A DNA stretch of 64,000 nt from Solea solea. Taxonomy: Eukaryota > Chordata > Actinopteri > Pleuronectiformes > Soleidae. The notes beneath the pieces are model-generated. The model made no database searches. It was not told where the DNA came from and saw only the letters and a program-made list of their open reading frames with translations. The translations under genes and the position numbers were made by a program. Positions 26,501 through 40,488 of this stretch are shown here, in pieces (positions within the stretch are counted from its first letter, which is position 1; each line of letters begins with the position of its first letter). The stretch is from positions 12,176,461-12,240,460 of the forward strand of contig NC_081149.1 of NCBI RefSeq assembly GCF_958295425.1. Reading direction: 5' to 3'.

Positions 26501-29500
26501 ATTCATATGTGATCTTTGAGCATCCTTGCACGTGTTGAACTTAAACCCACCCTAAAATTAAACCTACTTAGAACTTAACTTAGGATAATAGCCTGGTCTC
26601 AGGCCCCCTCATTGTTGCTTGCAGCTATTGTAAGTTTGTGACTGGATGTTTTTTCTACTCATATAATAATATATAATCATATCCCCCTATGCTAATGACT
26701 AATTCTATGAACTGAATGCGGAGATAAGTACTATCATTATTCATCAGTCGTGATCATGGTTTAATGTCAATGTGAAACGTGTTGTAGGCTACGTACAGAA
26801 TGGATGCTAGGTGCATTGTTTCCTTGACACAGAACTATCACGTTCATGTCAATCACTGGCAGTGACATTTACCTTCAACCTCAAGCTCTGCTTTTGACTC
26901 TCCACCATTGGTGAAGGCGTAGTACATCCCGATGTCCTCCTTAGTCGCTTCATTTATGATCAAAATGTGCCTCCTCCCGTCTTTCTTAAACCTGTACTTT
27001 GAACCTGCATTTTCTCTGTTCAGTTCAACTCCATCTTTCATCCTTGGGAGAAAGAAAACACACAAACACCAACACACATATGCTTTAGTGACCACAAGAG
27101 AACACACAGAGCTGACTGACATGTCTGCAGTGTTCTACTTGGCTGCAGTCTCTGGGGATCACACGGTTTTGGCACATTTTAAAAAATGGTGCAGAAGGAG
27201 GACAGGTCTTCCTATCAAGCTTCGGTGCTGCTATAAAAAAAAGTCATACAGATACTGTTTTTCCCAGACGTGTGTGAATATCCCTGGTTCATTGTTGTCT
27301 CTTTGTTAATCTTCTTTTTATTTAGGAACATTTGAAACATTGGTGACAGATTATTAAATGACTAATGAGGCATGTTACTGTGTGAACAACCACAGGGAAC
27401 ACTGGCTCACCATTTGACGTGGGCTCCTTCCTCGGACACCTCCACCTCAAACTCCACCTTCTCACCCACGACAGTGAGGACATCATCCAGCAGCTTGGTG
27501 ATGGTGACTGGTGGCTCTGAGGAGAACAGCGAGGTATGGCCTCACTTCTACTACTCTTAGTATCTTAATCATCAGTGTCGTAATGACCAGGAACAGGTGG
27601 AGAAGCGGATAAAGAAGAAGTAGGGGGTGCATGGGATAAACACACCTGAGCAGAATGAGTAATGCCTTTATACTGAGTCTGAGTAAATGTATGAGCCTGA
27701 GGATATAGTGTGGCACATGCAAATGTTTGATTCTTAATAAAGTATATCTATGGACACAGTTTAACCTACTAAGATTACCTAATATTTTGGTTCAGAGTTT
27801 TCTGAAGTTATGAATTACAATTAAACAAATAACTAATAACTCAAATGTCAGTGGTCAGAACATTTCTGTTAAAGGAATACTTTGCATTTAGTTTTGTATT
27901 ACTAGAATAGGGGTAGTATTTTCGAAAAATTTTGCTTCCAAACCTCAATTTCCCCGGAGTCGAGAAATATCATCATTCTTTTTTTTGTTACGTGAATTAA
28001 AACTATGTTATTAATTTCAACCAAATTATCCAGCCCCAGTAGCCACAGCTTTAATTTAATATAACAGTTTTTCCCCCCCTTTGTGGCTGGATGGTGGGTG
28101 GCACGTATATTAGTGATCTCAATGAGCAGAAAACACACACAACATATGCACACCAGCTTTTGAATTTGAATAACAACATAATATGCTCCTGGAGGCCACA
28201 CGAATGCCACCAAACACACACGTCTCATCGAGGTGGAAGGTGCTTAAAGTCCCCTCGGGTGGTGGGATTCACATTATGTAACACCACGATGTGACGCCTG
28301 TGATTCTCTGCTAGTCTCCGCCATTTGTCACTGTCAGCATTCTGTGCCCTAAACGAACGTCTCAATTGCCTCTAACCCCCGGCTGAAGAACCCAGAAGCC
28401 TCCGAGCCACGGTCACAGCGCCACACAAACGTACACACTTTAATAACATGGCATCAAAAAAGTTGTGTGAAATGAGCTCGACCTCTTCAGGGTCATTCAG
28501 GATTGTTGTTATTTTTTGTTTGAATAGAAACTAAGAGCGGTCCTGCTCCCAGAGGAAAGCACGGCTGAGACACAGCTTAAAAAAAGCAGAGGTTTTACGC
28601 ACAGAAGTAGGTTTGCAGAATGTAAGCTGTTTCACTTCAGCTCTGATCTAACCTAAATACCTGTGTGAAACCTTTCTCTTATGAATGACATTTTAAACCA
28701 AGACGTGTTTTCAAACAGCCAAAATTGAGTATTTAGTTATCATGTTCTTTGAAACGTACTTGTTTGTGTAGAAGCTACTGAATTCAGAAAAAAATGAAGC
28801 TGCAGACGACACTTAATCATAAGCTGCTTTCACACAGACGGCAGTTATTCTCCCAAAGATGTTGCGGAGCAGTTGTACGTGTGAATGCAAAAGCCTAGGG
28901 TGTAATCTGTGGTAAATTTCCAAGAAAGCTCATGGTAGAACGCAGGTGAGGATCCATAGAGAGTGAGAATCTGAGTGTCCTACTTCCTGCACCGTGCACC
29001 CACTCACTCCTTCAAAGATCCTCCTGCTGTTTTGAATGCATCTCAGTCAGATGATGTCCTACTGCATTTGTCATGAACGGTAAACGGTAAACATCCACCT
29101 GGGGTTCATCTCTTAAAATGGAGTATTAGGGCCAAACTGAAGAGGGAGAAAAATGAATCTTTCGAGAATAAAGTCGTAATATTGTGAATGTTTATCATAA
29201 TTTAATTACATTTAACATTATTATTATTATTGTTGTTATTGTTATTATTATTGATAAGTAGCAACAGAACGCAGTCAACCACTAGCAGCCACTTCCTCCT
29301 CCACATAAAAGATGATTTCCGCCATAGTCTGTGTGATTCTTTCTTCAAAACAGACTCAGTTTCTTCCACAATCTTTTCAAAGTCCTGATGCTGATGATAG
29401 TGTGGTGCTGATGTGCCTAAAAGATTAAGTATTTCTTTATTTGGGCTTTATTAAGCCCAAATCAAAATGTAACTTCACAAAATGCTCCGTGTTCCTCATC

Positions 29501-32500
29501 TTGACGAAGGTTGCAGTTGATCATCTGAGATTATTTTTAAGTCTTCAGTTTGGCCCAAATATTCCGTCGTAGATTATCAAACAAGATGTTAATCAGTGAG
29601 CAGTGACACACAGGTAATTGTTTCATAGTTTGGTTCCATACTAAGCGAAGCTAACAGGTGCTGGCATGAGGATACTGAAAGTGAATGTGTTTTTTTAAAG
29701 TCCTTTTTTTACCATTAAAAACTATCTTTGCCAACATTTTGTAAGCATTTGCCCGAGGAACACAATTAACAAACTGTTTAATGCAGAAACCGAACATGAT
29801 GAGACTCATTCCACAAAGCTTGTGTGAGCGTTTGACATGTGGTGGAAGCTCAGTATTCACCCAGAACAGAAGCAAAAGCCCAATTTTGCTCAGGTACTTC
29901 ATGTCTACAGTGTAGCTGCTAGTTTTGGCTCTATCTGTCATCTGCCGAGCGCCTCACTGCCCTCAGCTATGTCAAGACAAATCAGAAGTGATGTAAATGT
30001 TTGCAAAACAGCCGCATGACTGATGGGGTGGACACACACAGACACAGACTGTCGCTGCATGGGAGTCGTTGCTGAGCTGAAGAGCTTACCTTTTTCAGTC
30101 TGTGGTAGTCTACGATCAGAAGAGGCAGCAGTGAGCACACTGAATAAAGTATGGGGTTAATGAAGCAGGAGCAGCAGCAGCAGACACAGTTACATCCATT
30201 AAAACATCTCAGACCCACTCACAAAAAATGAGAGTTAGACAAACACATCAGTCACAATACCAAGCCCAGTTCACTTGAGTCTGTCCATTTGTGATAATTA
30301 ATGCATGCAAATAAAGATATTGTACCATCATATATAATAACATGGCACAACCATTATACTGAATGGTCTTGGTGTGACATAAACCTGAAATAAATACTAC
30401 AATATATTCATATTTCAGTTATATAATATTCAAACATTTTCTTTTGAATGCCAGTGAAACTCTTACAAACGGGACAGCACAGACACATGAAAGCAATCAA
30501 AACATAAACATCTCACACACCACGCAGCCGTTAATAAGGCGTGAGCATATACGACAGAGCGCATGCCTCTGTGTGGCATGAAAGCGTTGGAATAATAGTT
30601 GGCAAACACAGACGCACAGGAAGACAACAGAGCCGTCAAGCCTCTCAGTGCCTTAATGACGGCATTTGCAAAACCAAGCAGAAAAAAAAAAAACTCTCCC
30701 TCCTCTGAGAAGGATTCCTCCAAAGACAGAGTGACTCATATACCTTTGACAAAAACCTCTGTGTTGCACTTCTCCTCCCCAACCCTGCACTCGTACTCTG
30801 CGTCATCCGAGAGGTTGCACTTGTTGATAGTGAGAGTCCGCTTGTTGCCCACGCTCTCAAACACATACCTGGATGCACAGGGATGATGGTCGAAATTAAA
30901 CATGGAGGATACAGACCGAATGAGGAGAGAAAGACAGGGAGGGAGGGAGGGAGGGAGTGAGGGACGGAGAGAGAGAGCGAGAGAGAGAATGCTTTCAGCA
31001 AATCAGAGTCACAGATGGACACAAAGGCCCTGAAGAAAATAGAGTGACTCACAAGACCAAGAATCCTTGCATGCACGCAGAAACCTTCAGGGCTGAGCCC
31101 AGCTCACAATTTGTAGTTCCCACAACATTTTGCCCTATAGGTCGTCTCTCAACTTTAGCTTTACCCCTAACGTTACATACAACTCACAACCATTGTTCTC
31201 TTTTGGTTGCATTAAGGTTCTCCTCACGTTACTTTTGTCACAACCTTTATGGAACCTTTGTAGAACATTATTGTGGTTACGTTGGCATACTCATACTTGC
31301 AGTCATTGACGAATGAACAGGCAAAAACATGGTGAGAAATACCGAACAAGTACAATAATGCTGCTATTTCATCCCATATTACATCGCAATGAGAAAGAGT
31401 AACCATGGTTACAAACTGCAAACGTTCACAAAACTGCTATTAGTCATAATTGTAACCCTTTAAAACGGGATCTAAATGATCTGTTGTAGGGCTGAGCAAA
31501 AAAAAAGGATGTGACATTCTCCAATTCAGTATGTTTGTCTGAATCTGTGTTTACATGTGCAAACTTTCTTCAGTCTGATTAAAAGCATTCTGAAAAGAAA
31601 TTACAACCCTGTTTACATGCACGTACAGTAAAGTAATTCAATCTTAAAGTGCTTATACGTGCATTAAGCATTTCATCAAAATAATCAATTTTGACATGTG
31701 CAGAGTTGTCTGATTGTTCTTAAATAGAAGAAGAAGCTTCACTTCCACCTCTATATAAAGAAACATCTTTGTTTCGTAAGTCCAGAGTCCTCCAGAACAG
31801 CTTCCGCTTCCGCCATGTTTCTAAAACATCTAAAACATCATCATTTATAGAGCAGACGTGTGATAATCCAAACCAGATCGGGATCAATCTGCAAAAAAAC
31901 AATTCCTTTAAAATCAGACTGAATGTGTCAATTTGTGTGGTCACATGATGCATTTTGTGTCATGTAAATGCAAAACGCTTGACTAGCGGGACCATCTTTG
32001 CTACTTAAAAAAATAATAATAATAATTATAATCCCCACGATTTTCTGCACCATATTTATAGCTGACTGTCCCTAATGTCCAGAAATAGACAGATTGTGCT
32101 TTGTTTCCAATAAACAAGACGGTTTCTATGCTCATTTTAGGAAGAGGAAAAATCATAATGTCGGAGTTTTAGAGAGTGTAACATAAAACTTCCCTTCTTT
32201 GACCTCAATAGTCACAGTGCACAGGCTGGAGGCTCCTGCTGGAATGTTCCATTTAGGGCAAGAAATGTCTCCCTTTCCCATAGTAACGGTCTTAATCAGA
32301 GCAGGAAGCGGGCTGAGCTGCATGAAGCTCCTCAAAATGGCAGATGGTGGAGTCATTAAAAAAATGCCAGTCGCAATAGTTATCAATCGTTATACTCACT
32401 GCAATAAAACACCAAAAGAAGCCTTTGAAGGAGGAGGAGGGAAAGCAAAAAAAATAAACACATAACACAGACACTGGAGAGAGCTGAACAAGCTAAAGAC

Positions 32501-34206
32501 ACTCAAAAGTAACATTTTAGTGTTAGTTTTAACATGATATCTTCTGTTTATATACTTTATATACAAATTCTTTTAAAGATTGTAGCAGTTTGGCTTACTT
32601 GGCTGATGGTTTGATTTCCTGTCCGTTTTTGAACCACTGGATTTGAGCGTCGGGGTCAGCTACTTCCACGCTGATCTGGATCTTCTTGCCCTTTTCCACC
32701 GAGTATGCTGAATCCAGCCTCATGAGGAAAGCTGAAATAAAAGTTAAAATAAAATGTTAGAATAGTTTAACCACTGCTTTAATAGCCAAATAATCTGTAC
32801 CTATGCTGACAAACATTCTTCACATCGTCCTAGTTATTCTGTATAATTTGCCTCCTGAGGCCTTTGAAACACTGAGAGCTATCCTTTTAAATCTGCCACC
32901 TCCTTTGTAATGCACAGTCTGCTTAAGCCTCATAGCCCCTCTCCTGCCTCTTCCCTCCCACCTTACCGTCACTCTTCTTGGACTCCATCTTCATCTTCTT
33001 CAGCCTCTTCAACATGCCCCTTAGGTCTGTGATGCCATACTGAAAGGCAATCTTCTCATAGTCGCACGGCTTGGCTGCCTTAAGGATTTCCCACACATCC
33101 ACTTCCTCTTTTTGCTGCACACGCTTCTTTTGCCTGATTATGTGAAAAGCACGGTTGTGAATTTCAAACCAAATTCAAGACCGTTGAGGATCTAGATTAA
33201 TCTGAGAAAAAGGATGGACGACGTTACCTTTTCTTGAGCAGTGCACTGAAGTCGAGGTCCCCAGCATCTTCATCTGCATCTCCACTGGAGTTAAAATAAA
33301 AAGGATTTGGGAGATTATATGTCGCGTGTTGGCTGACAAACCTGCGCCATTTACAACAGCATTGACGAGAGAAACTACTCTCCTGTGTTATCCTGTGCTC
33401 AGATAACAAGAGAACACAACCGAACAAGTTAGTGTCATGCCCTAAATTCACGTGACAAACATCTACAACAGACAAGATAGAAGCCATCTCTTGCGCACTG
33501 TTCTCATAGAAGCAGCTGAATATGCTCATAAATGCATGAGCCACTTATTAGTCCTTACATGGCTGTTTGCACCACTTATTAGTCCTTATATGGCTGTTTG
33601 CACCACTTATTAGTCCTTACATGGCTGTTTGCATGTGATGTGAAAACAGTCCCGTGGTCTTGATCATAAGTCATTTTCTTGACAACCCCCAATAAATGTC
33701 TGCAAACTAAGTGCTGGCTGTTTTACACTATGTCCAGTTTTGGCACCTCCTTTACAGTATGGAGTGTAGTTTCTTGGCATGGCTAATGCTCATTGAACTC
33801 CCTCAGATAAATGCCAATAAATGTAAAGCCATTCTGAGCGATCATGTTTGTGCTGTGGACGCTGCTCATCCAACACAAACATTGAGTGAATTCTCAGAGG
33901 GTGATAATGCTGTCATTCACATGATAGTAAGCTGGGTTTATTGACTGCAAATGTACAGCCACTCATGACTCATGAGTTTTGCTTTATGTTTCCATTCATG
34001 TGTAAAACTGAGCGACTCATTAACTGTAGCACAATATAAATAATTCACAACACAGCTCCAAAGATTTTGTGAGAAACATGGACACAGAGTACTGTATGTA
34101 CCCTACAGAATATGTTCTCATTTCCTTCAAAGCTTATTCAGCTACAACCTGCCACCAAAACAACACTAAGTCAACTATTTATCTATACTGTATATATATG
34201 TATATA

Positions 34207-34244
<38 letters not shown>

Positions 34245-37200
34245 ACTTTAGCATTTAACAGTTTATCCACTTCTGCCACATTCTTTTAGTTTCAAACCGT
34301 CACCAATGTTCATGTCACATGTATCCCAAAGGTATGGCTTTGTTAACTGTAACAGTTTCTCCAGTACTGTATTAAGTTTATATAATTTCTTTTTGTCACC
34401 TTTAGCTATTGTTGGTTGTCACGTTGTGTCAGATGATCTGTGTCTTTGACACCTTATATAAAAATGAAAGTGACACCCATTCCAAGCCAAGACCTTAAGC
34501 TTCCATTTAATGTCGGAATGACTCCTGAAAGATGAGACTCACTGTGCTAAACAATGGTTTGCAGCCACGTGCACTCGGCTGTGCTGCCGTAAAGAATTTT
34601 CGAGAGCAATAAAACTCAAAGAGGAGATGATTTAGAGACTGACGCCAAAGATGTGATGAAATCTATAAGACGCCAAAGCATGTGGGCTGCTTGGTGAAGC
34701 AAACCAGCAAGGAGGCAGACACACTTAGATGTGACAGAAAGACAAACATGGCAGACAGTCTGTCTCGCACAAAGTCAGCTACAACTAAGGGAAAGAGAAA
34801 CACACGGGCAGAGACGCTCTCTGAGACTGACAGTCGCCTAAAGGCAGGGATCTACAGAGGAGCATATGGGAGACAACGTAACAGGTGACATGTTGAGTAC
34901 AACCTCCCCACCACTGACACTTACGATCGCTTAAATGCCTCCAAGATGTTGTCCTGCTGCTCCTCTTGTGCCGCTGAAACCATACAGAAGGACAAAGACT
35001 GGTGAGAACTTGGCCAGGTTAATTCATTACTCAGCAAGCGTGAGCTTCGTAGGGAATAATGGACTGATGACCTTGCTGGGCCACTAAATGATGGCCCTAA
35101 TGTGTATCACTCTGTGTGAGTTATTGGCTGACAAAGCCAGTTACATAGTAATGTTGGATATGCTGAATGGAAGATGACAATAATGTGATTAAGTGTCGGT
35201 CTCAGGACCTACCCTGCACGGAGACTTCAAATGTGCAGCTGTCGCACTTGTCTTTGGAGGTGACCTCGCAGCGGTAGCCACCTGCGTCCGCCTCTACTGC
35301 TTTGATGATGCTCATCTCGTAAGTGTAGATCTGACAGAGAGAGAGAGGGGATGATGTGCCAAGAACACAGGATGCAGGAATATGCAGTGGGTGCACAACG
35401 ACGACTGTAGTGTATTCAGACGACACAGCTGACCACATGACACTGGAGTAAAATAAGTGAAGTGAAGTGAATGAAAGGTGTCAGTTGGTAGTTTTTTCCA
35501 TCCCAACAAAAAAATGTGAACATGTAAAAATAGTTGTTGGATAGCGAGGAAATTGTCTATAAAATGATACAATCCGCTAACAATGGTTCTATTTTACATT
35601 TTGTAATCAGCAAATATTGACTAAAAATGGATTGTTTTGTAACGTGCCACCATAAAATCAATCATTTTGATTATGAGGCTCATTAGGTGCACAGTTTTTC
35701 CAATTATACTGTATTAACTGTCTGGGAAAGTGATTCTGATTTGCTATTCTCATTTTGATTAAAGTCTACAAAGGCATTTCAATTTGCAGTATTTGTGTAC
35801 CGCATACGTTGTGATGCTGTGAGTGTGGTTTCAGGGGCCTTTATTTTTTATCTTACAACTATAACTGGATATTTTTGTAGTGTTTTGAAAGAACCCAAAA
35901 AGAAACTTTTACAAAAAGTAAGACCTACTCACTGCTCTGTGAAGTTGTACCTTGACACATGGGCTGCCAAAGCTAACATATGGCAAACTATCAAACTTTA
36001 AATCCACTCAAATTAATGTGTGCACATAATGACCTGCTGCTGAGCGTGATAACTGCTCTGAGAACTGTAAATGTTTGTAAAAAAAAAGTCATTACAGTCC
36101 ATCCATTGGTTTTTCGCTCCGAATGCACAAACATGCACGTACAGTGTGGACATGGGCACCTTGGTGTTCCTGTCATAAGACTCTTTAAATTGCAGGTGCT
36201 TTCCGGCTTTGCTACCAAGGTCAAGCCACTTCCCCTTCAGCCATTTCATGACCGGCTTCCTCGTTAAGCTCGAGGAGTCCACTTTAGCCACAAACTTGAT
36301 GTCATTGCCTGCCAAGAACAGTAATGAAATACGGTGATTAATTAAAATTCCAACTGGAATTTGGCATTAAGGGAGCACTCGCTTTGGATGCAATTCAGCA
36401 CTTTTTTTCATATCACCTTTTGTTGCTGTGACACTCTCCGGCTTTTCCACAAACAAGCCTGTCAGCCCGGCTGGCTGAGGATCCTCCCCTGGTACATGCT
36501 CTGTGATTTGTGGGATATAGAAGGATCAGAGCAAACAAATGGTCCCAACTTGAAGCAGTCTCGCTCAACACTCAGATAACGACATGACAGACGGAGAACA
36601 ACAGGAGACAAGGTGACCAAGCAAACCTTTTTCTTTTATTACACTAAAATACCAACATTTTTCCTATGGAATATCTTAGTGCTACTTTAAAGGACAACCA
36701 TAGTGTCTTTTATAATGTATGGAAACCCTTGTTTTGACCGTTTTCCTAGTAATCGTGTTCATTTATTGCAGAGTGGGCGCAGGTAAGTCAAATACTGTTA
36801 AATAACTAACAAAAACTACTTTCGTAGTTGGTAAGATCTGTGCTATCTTTTTCTTTTGTTTTTTTCAAAATTTAATAAAAAAAGACAATACAAAAAAATA
36901 CCAATTTAGTCATTTTGAAAATACTTAATTGTATAATTGGATGTGTAATTGGATGATATTGGAGTATTTGATATCAGTGCAAACTGAGCAACTCTCTTTA
37001 CATGCGGCATAAGCAGTTAACCAGCTTGCATAAAGCTTTTGCTGTTTCACTGTACAAACCATCTGAGACCCAAGAAGCTCTTTACATTTAAGCATTTAGC
37101 AGATGCTTTTATCCAAAGTGACTTACAAAAGAGGAATAAGCTACATAGAAGAAGTCTTGGAAAGAAATCCACTAGACAGGAACAGTGCACTGACAGAGGG

Positions 37201-40200
37201 TGAGAGTGCAGAAGTGGATCCATGTGCAGGGGAGGGGGTAAGGAAGGTAAGTGCACGGAAGCAACCTTGATCAAACTGTCCCCAGGGAATAAAGAAGCTC
37301 CTCAGATCACCTGTGAAGACTTTACATCATGGTTTGATGCTGCAATCTTTTGCCGCTTCGACAGAACACATAAGCTGAGGCTGTACGCCGTTATCGTTGC
37401 GATTACGGTTTCATTAGTTCTTTTCACATAAATTGATGTGACCTCTGTGAGGTGTTTGCTTGTCAGGTGACATGCTTCACAGACACGCCGACATATTCGT
37501 TTCTCTTACCATCAGGAGGCAACTCTGCTCCGCAGTGGGAAGAAGCAAAGAGAGAGCAGGGATCACGTCAGTCTGTAACTGTGCTGTTAAACATAGGCGT
37601 TAACTGGCTGAATGGTAATCTCGATTTAAGGTGAGGAAAACTCAAATATCATATCTATGTGCTCACATTTTCCACACCAAAAAAAACCAAAAAAAAACGG
37701 ACTCCATTTAACAAATCCCGGATTTTTGCTTTTACAAAAACCCTCACAGCTGTTAATTGGTTATGTCGTCAACAATCAAGTTCAAGTCTCCTGAAGTCAG
37801 GAGGTTGTAAACAGTTCATACGTGAATTGTTTTTCTTTAATACGAAACGAAACGGACAAGCAATTGTTCAAAAATACAGTCACACTGCATGATGCACCAG
37901 TCAGGTAAACTGAGAAGCACCCTGGGTGGACATCCATTGGATTATACCAGTTGCTGGAGAGAATGGATCCAGGGTCATGTGTCAGATAAGGTCATGCACC
38001 TCCATAAATTCACAGTGCCTCTTCCTTTCTCTCTCTCTCTCTCTCTCTGCTTTTATGGGCTCCGTTAATTTGATCTTTTAATCAAAAGTGCCCCTGAGGA
38101 CAGATCCAAGTTCAGATGTTCAGGATGATTTAAAAGGTTTCAGTTAGAATGCTAAGTGGGCAAAGCTGATCCTGGAATGGTATCCAGGGGACACTTTTGA
38201 ATGTTTGCACTCACTTATTTATTTATATCACTCTGGAAACTTTGCGTGTGTGTGTGTGTGTGGGACGAGGGTTGCCAAGTGAAATTAACTCCAGACACTG
38301 TCCTTGACTCGGTATGTTTTGGTTTTGGACACGAGCCGACTAGGTCTAACTGTGTGAGAGGAACCCTGTTGCGAACCTTATTTAAATTTTAGGTGATTTG
38401 AAATCAGCCAAAAACAAACTGCTTTGCTTCCTACAGTCACAGTATTCTCTCCAAATATCCTGAGGAAATGCTGTTGGTGATCAAGGTCCTCTGATCTGAA
38501 TGAAATCAGAAATTCAAATATAGAACACATCTCCCTGCGTTGAATGTAGAATTTTGGCCCAAATCAGCATCTGACACTGGTTTTGTCTTCATGATAGTTT
38601 TGGATGGCAGGAACAACCAACATCACCCTATCATTTCATTTCATTATGAAAAGACAGTTTTGGTACACCAGTCTTGGAGGCACTAACTCAACATAACATT
38701 GTATTTTACACCTGATTTCTGCTATAAATATCACATTCTGTATACAATCTGTTTCTAGGAAAGTGTGAAAAGTTGAAAGCCTGCATTTCTTCTCTGTAGA
38801 TTCTCTGTTGTGTGTTATATCTCCCCGTGTGTACATGGGATTTGGGAATTAGGCAAAGTGGACACTCTAAATTGACCATTCACCATTAACATTGTCCAGG
38901 GTGTACTCCCCCCTTTTGCACTTTGTCAGCTAGGATTGGCACCAGCGTCCCCCCGCGACCCTCATGTGGAGGATTAAAGCAGTAGAACCCTTTGTTTTTC
39001 TGACTTTTTTCTATTTGCTGTGATGTACTCTGTCTCGTGTCTTTGCTACAAAGTGAAAGTCAATTATATGTTTACATATTACATACAAACAAAGAGGCTG
39101 AACACTGGCCATCACCAGAGCAATACCAGGCTTCGGGGATGAGAAGATTTACTCACAGATGCTTTCACGCACAAGTTGGTTTACACATACAGTAACACGC
39201 TCAAACTTAGACACAAAGCAGGCTGTGCAATAATGCATGTTTTTCCTTACCATCCCTAGGTTCATTGTTTGCTGAATGAAAAGAAAGTTGGTGTGGAATT
39301 TAGTCATGTGGAGAACAACGGGGTCAACACAGTACTGCTCTCCTCAGGCAGCAGAGGCGAGTATGTGTGTGTGTGTGTGCGCGCCTGTGAGCCTATTTAA
39401 TGTTCTACATATCAGATTGATATATACACACAGTGCACATAAACACACAACAGTGTGACAGAGTAACACTTAGCCTCATGAACCAGCGATGGCTCTATGA
39501 GTTATACTGATCAGTTCAAAGATAAATCAATGTTGATGTGCAATTTAACAGGTGAGTAAAGCCACAGAGAGCACAGACATACATTACACAACTATTTGTC
39601 CCACGACGCATACAACACAGCAGCAATATAATGCAATGAAATATAATATATATATAAAAAAAAAGAATGTTGACACTTTTCTAACACTCTGTTATCAAAA
39701 GGATTTACGGAAAATTGAGAAATTGAGTCAAACATAAGAGATTAAGCAGTGCACTGTCTCAGTGGGAAATAGACAAACCAGAAGAGATTCATTTGCATGA
39801 ACTGGATGTCTTTGCAGGGCCACGCGGCCACCGCGTCGAGTCCCAGTTTGACCGAGGGCTTTTCTGTGTGGAATTCACATGGTCTCCCTGGACACGCGTG
39901 AGTTTTCTTCAGGTTCTCTGGTTTCCTCCCACAGTCCAACAACATGCAGAGGTGGGTAGGGCACTCTAAACGCTCAACGCTGAACGGCTCTTTCTCTCTG
40001 TGTGTTTTGCCCTGTGAGGGACTGGCGGCCTGTTTAGGGTGTATACCCTGCCTGTCACCCTATTTTAGCTGGGATTGGTTTCAGCTCCCTGTGGCCCTCG
40101 AGTGGAGGGTAAAGCAGTAGCCGGTGTTTTTTTTTTTTTTGCATTTAACGACAAATAGAGACAAAGACACAGTGTGAAGCTCACCTACTAATTAACGGCC

Positions 40201-40440
40201 TTTATTAATTGGCATCTCTGCCCAAAATATGCGTATATCACGTCCTCATTGCTATAAAACTGAACAGTGTGTGTGTGTGTGTGTGTGTGTGTGGAAGTGG
40301 GGAACATGCATTTCCACTCTCAGCCCCATCACCACAGAAGTTCACTGCTTCTGTGTTTGCTTTTTTTACTTTAACTCTTACCCTCCTCCTCTGCAGGACT
40401 CTCTGAATGAGGGGAAGACAAACATTATTTTGCAGATGAC

Positions 40441-40488
<48 letters not shown>

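Noticed and set aside
32153..32474. Overlapping open frames on both strands in a mybpc2 intron
   Set aside because: No exon of matching phase is missing between the C2 exons, and no similarity to any family was seen.
36361..36579. Plus-strand open frame over the mybpc2 72-bp exon
   Set aside because: Shadow of the minus-strand coding exon at 36,417-36,488.
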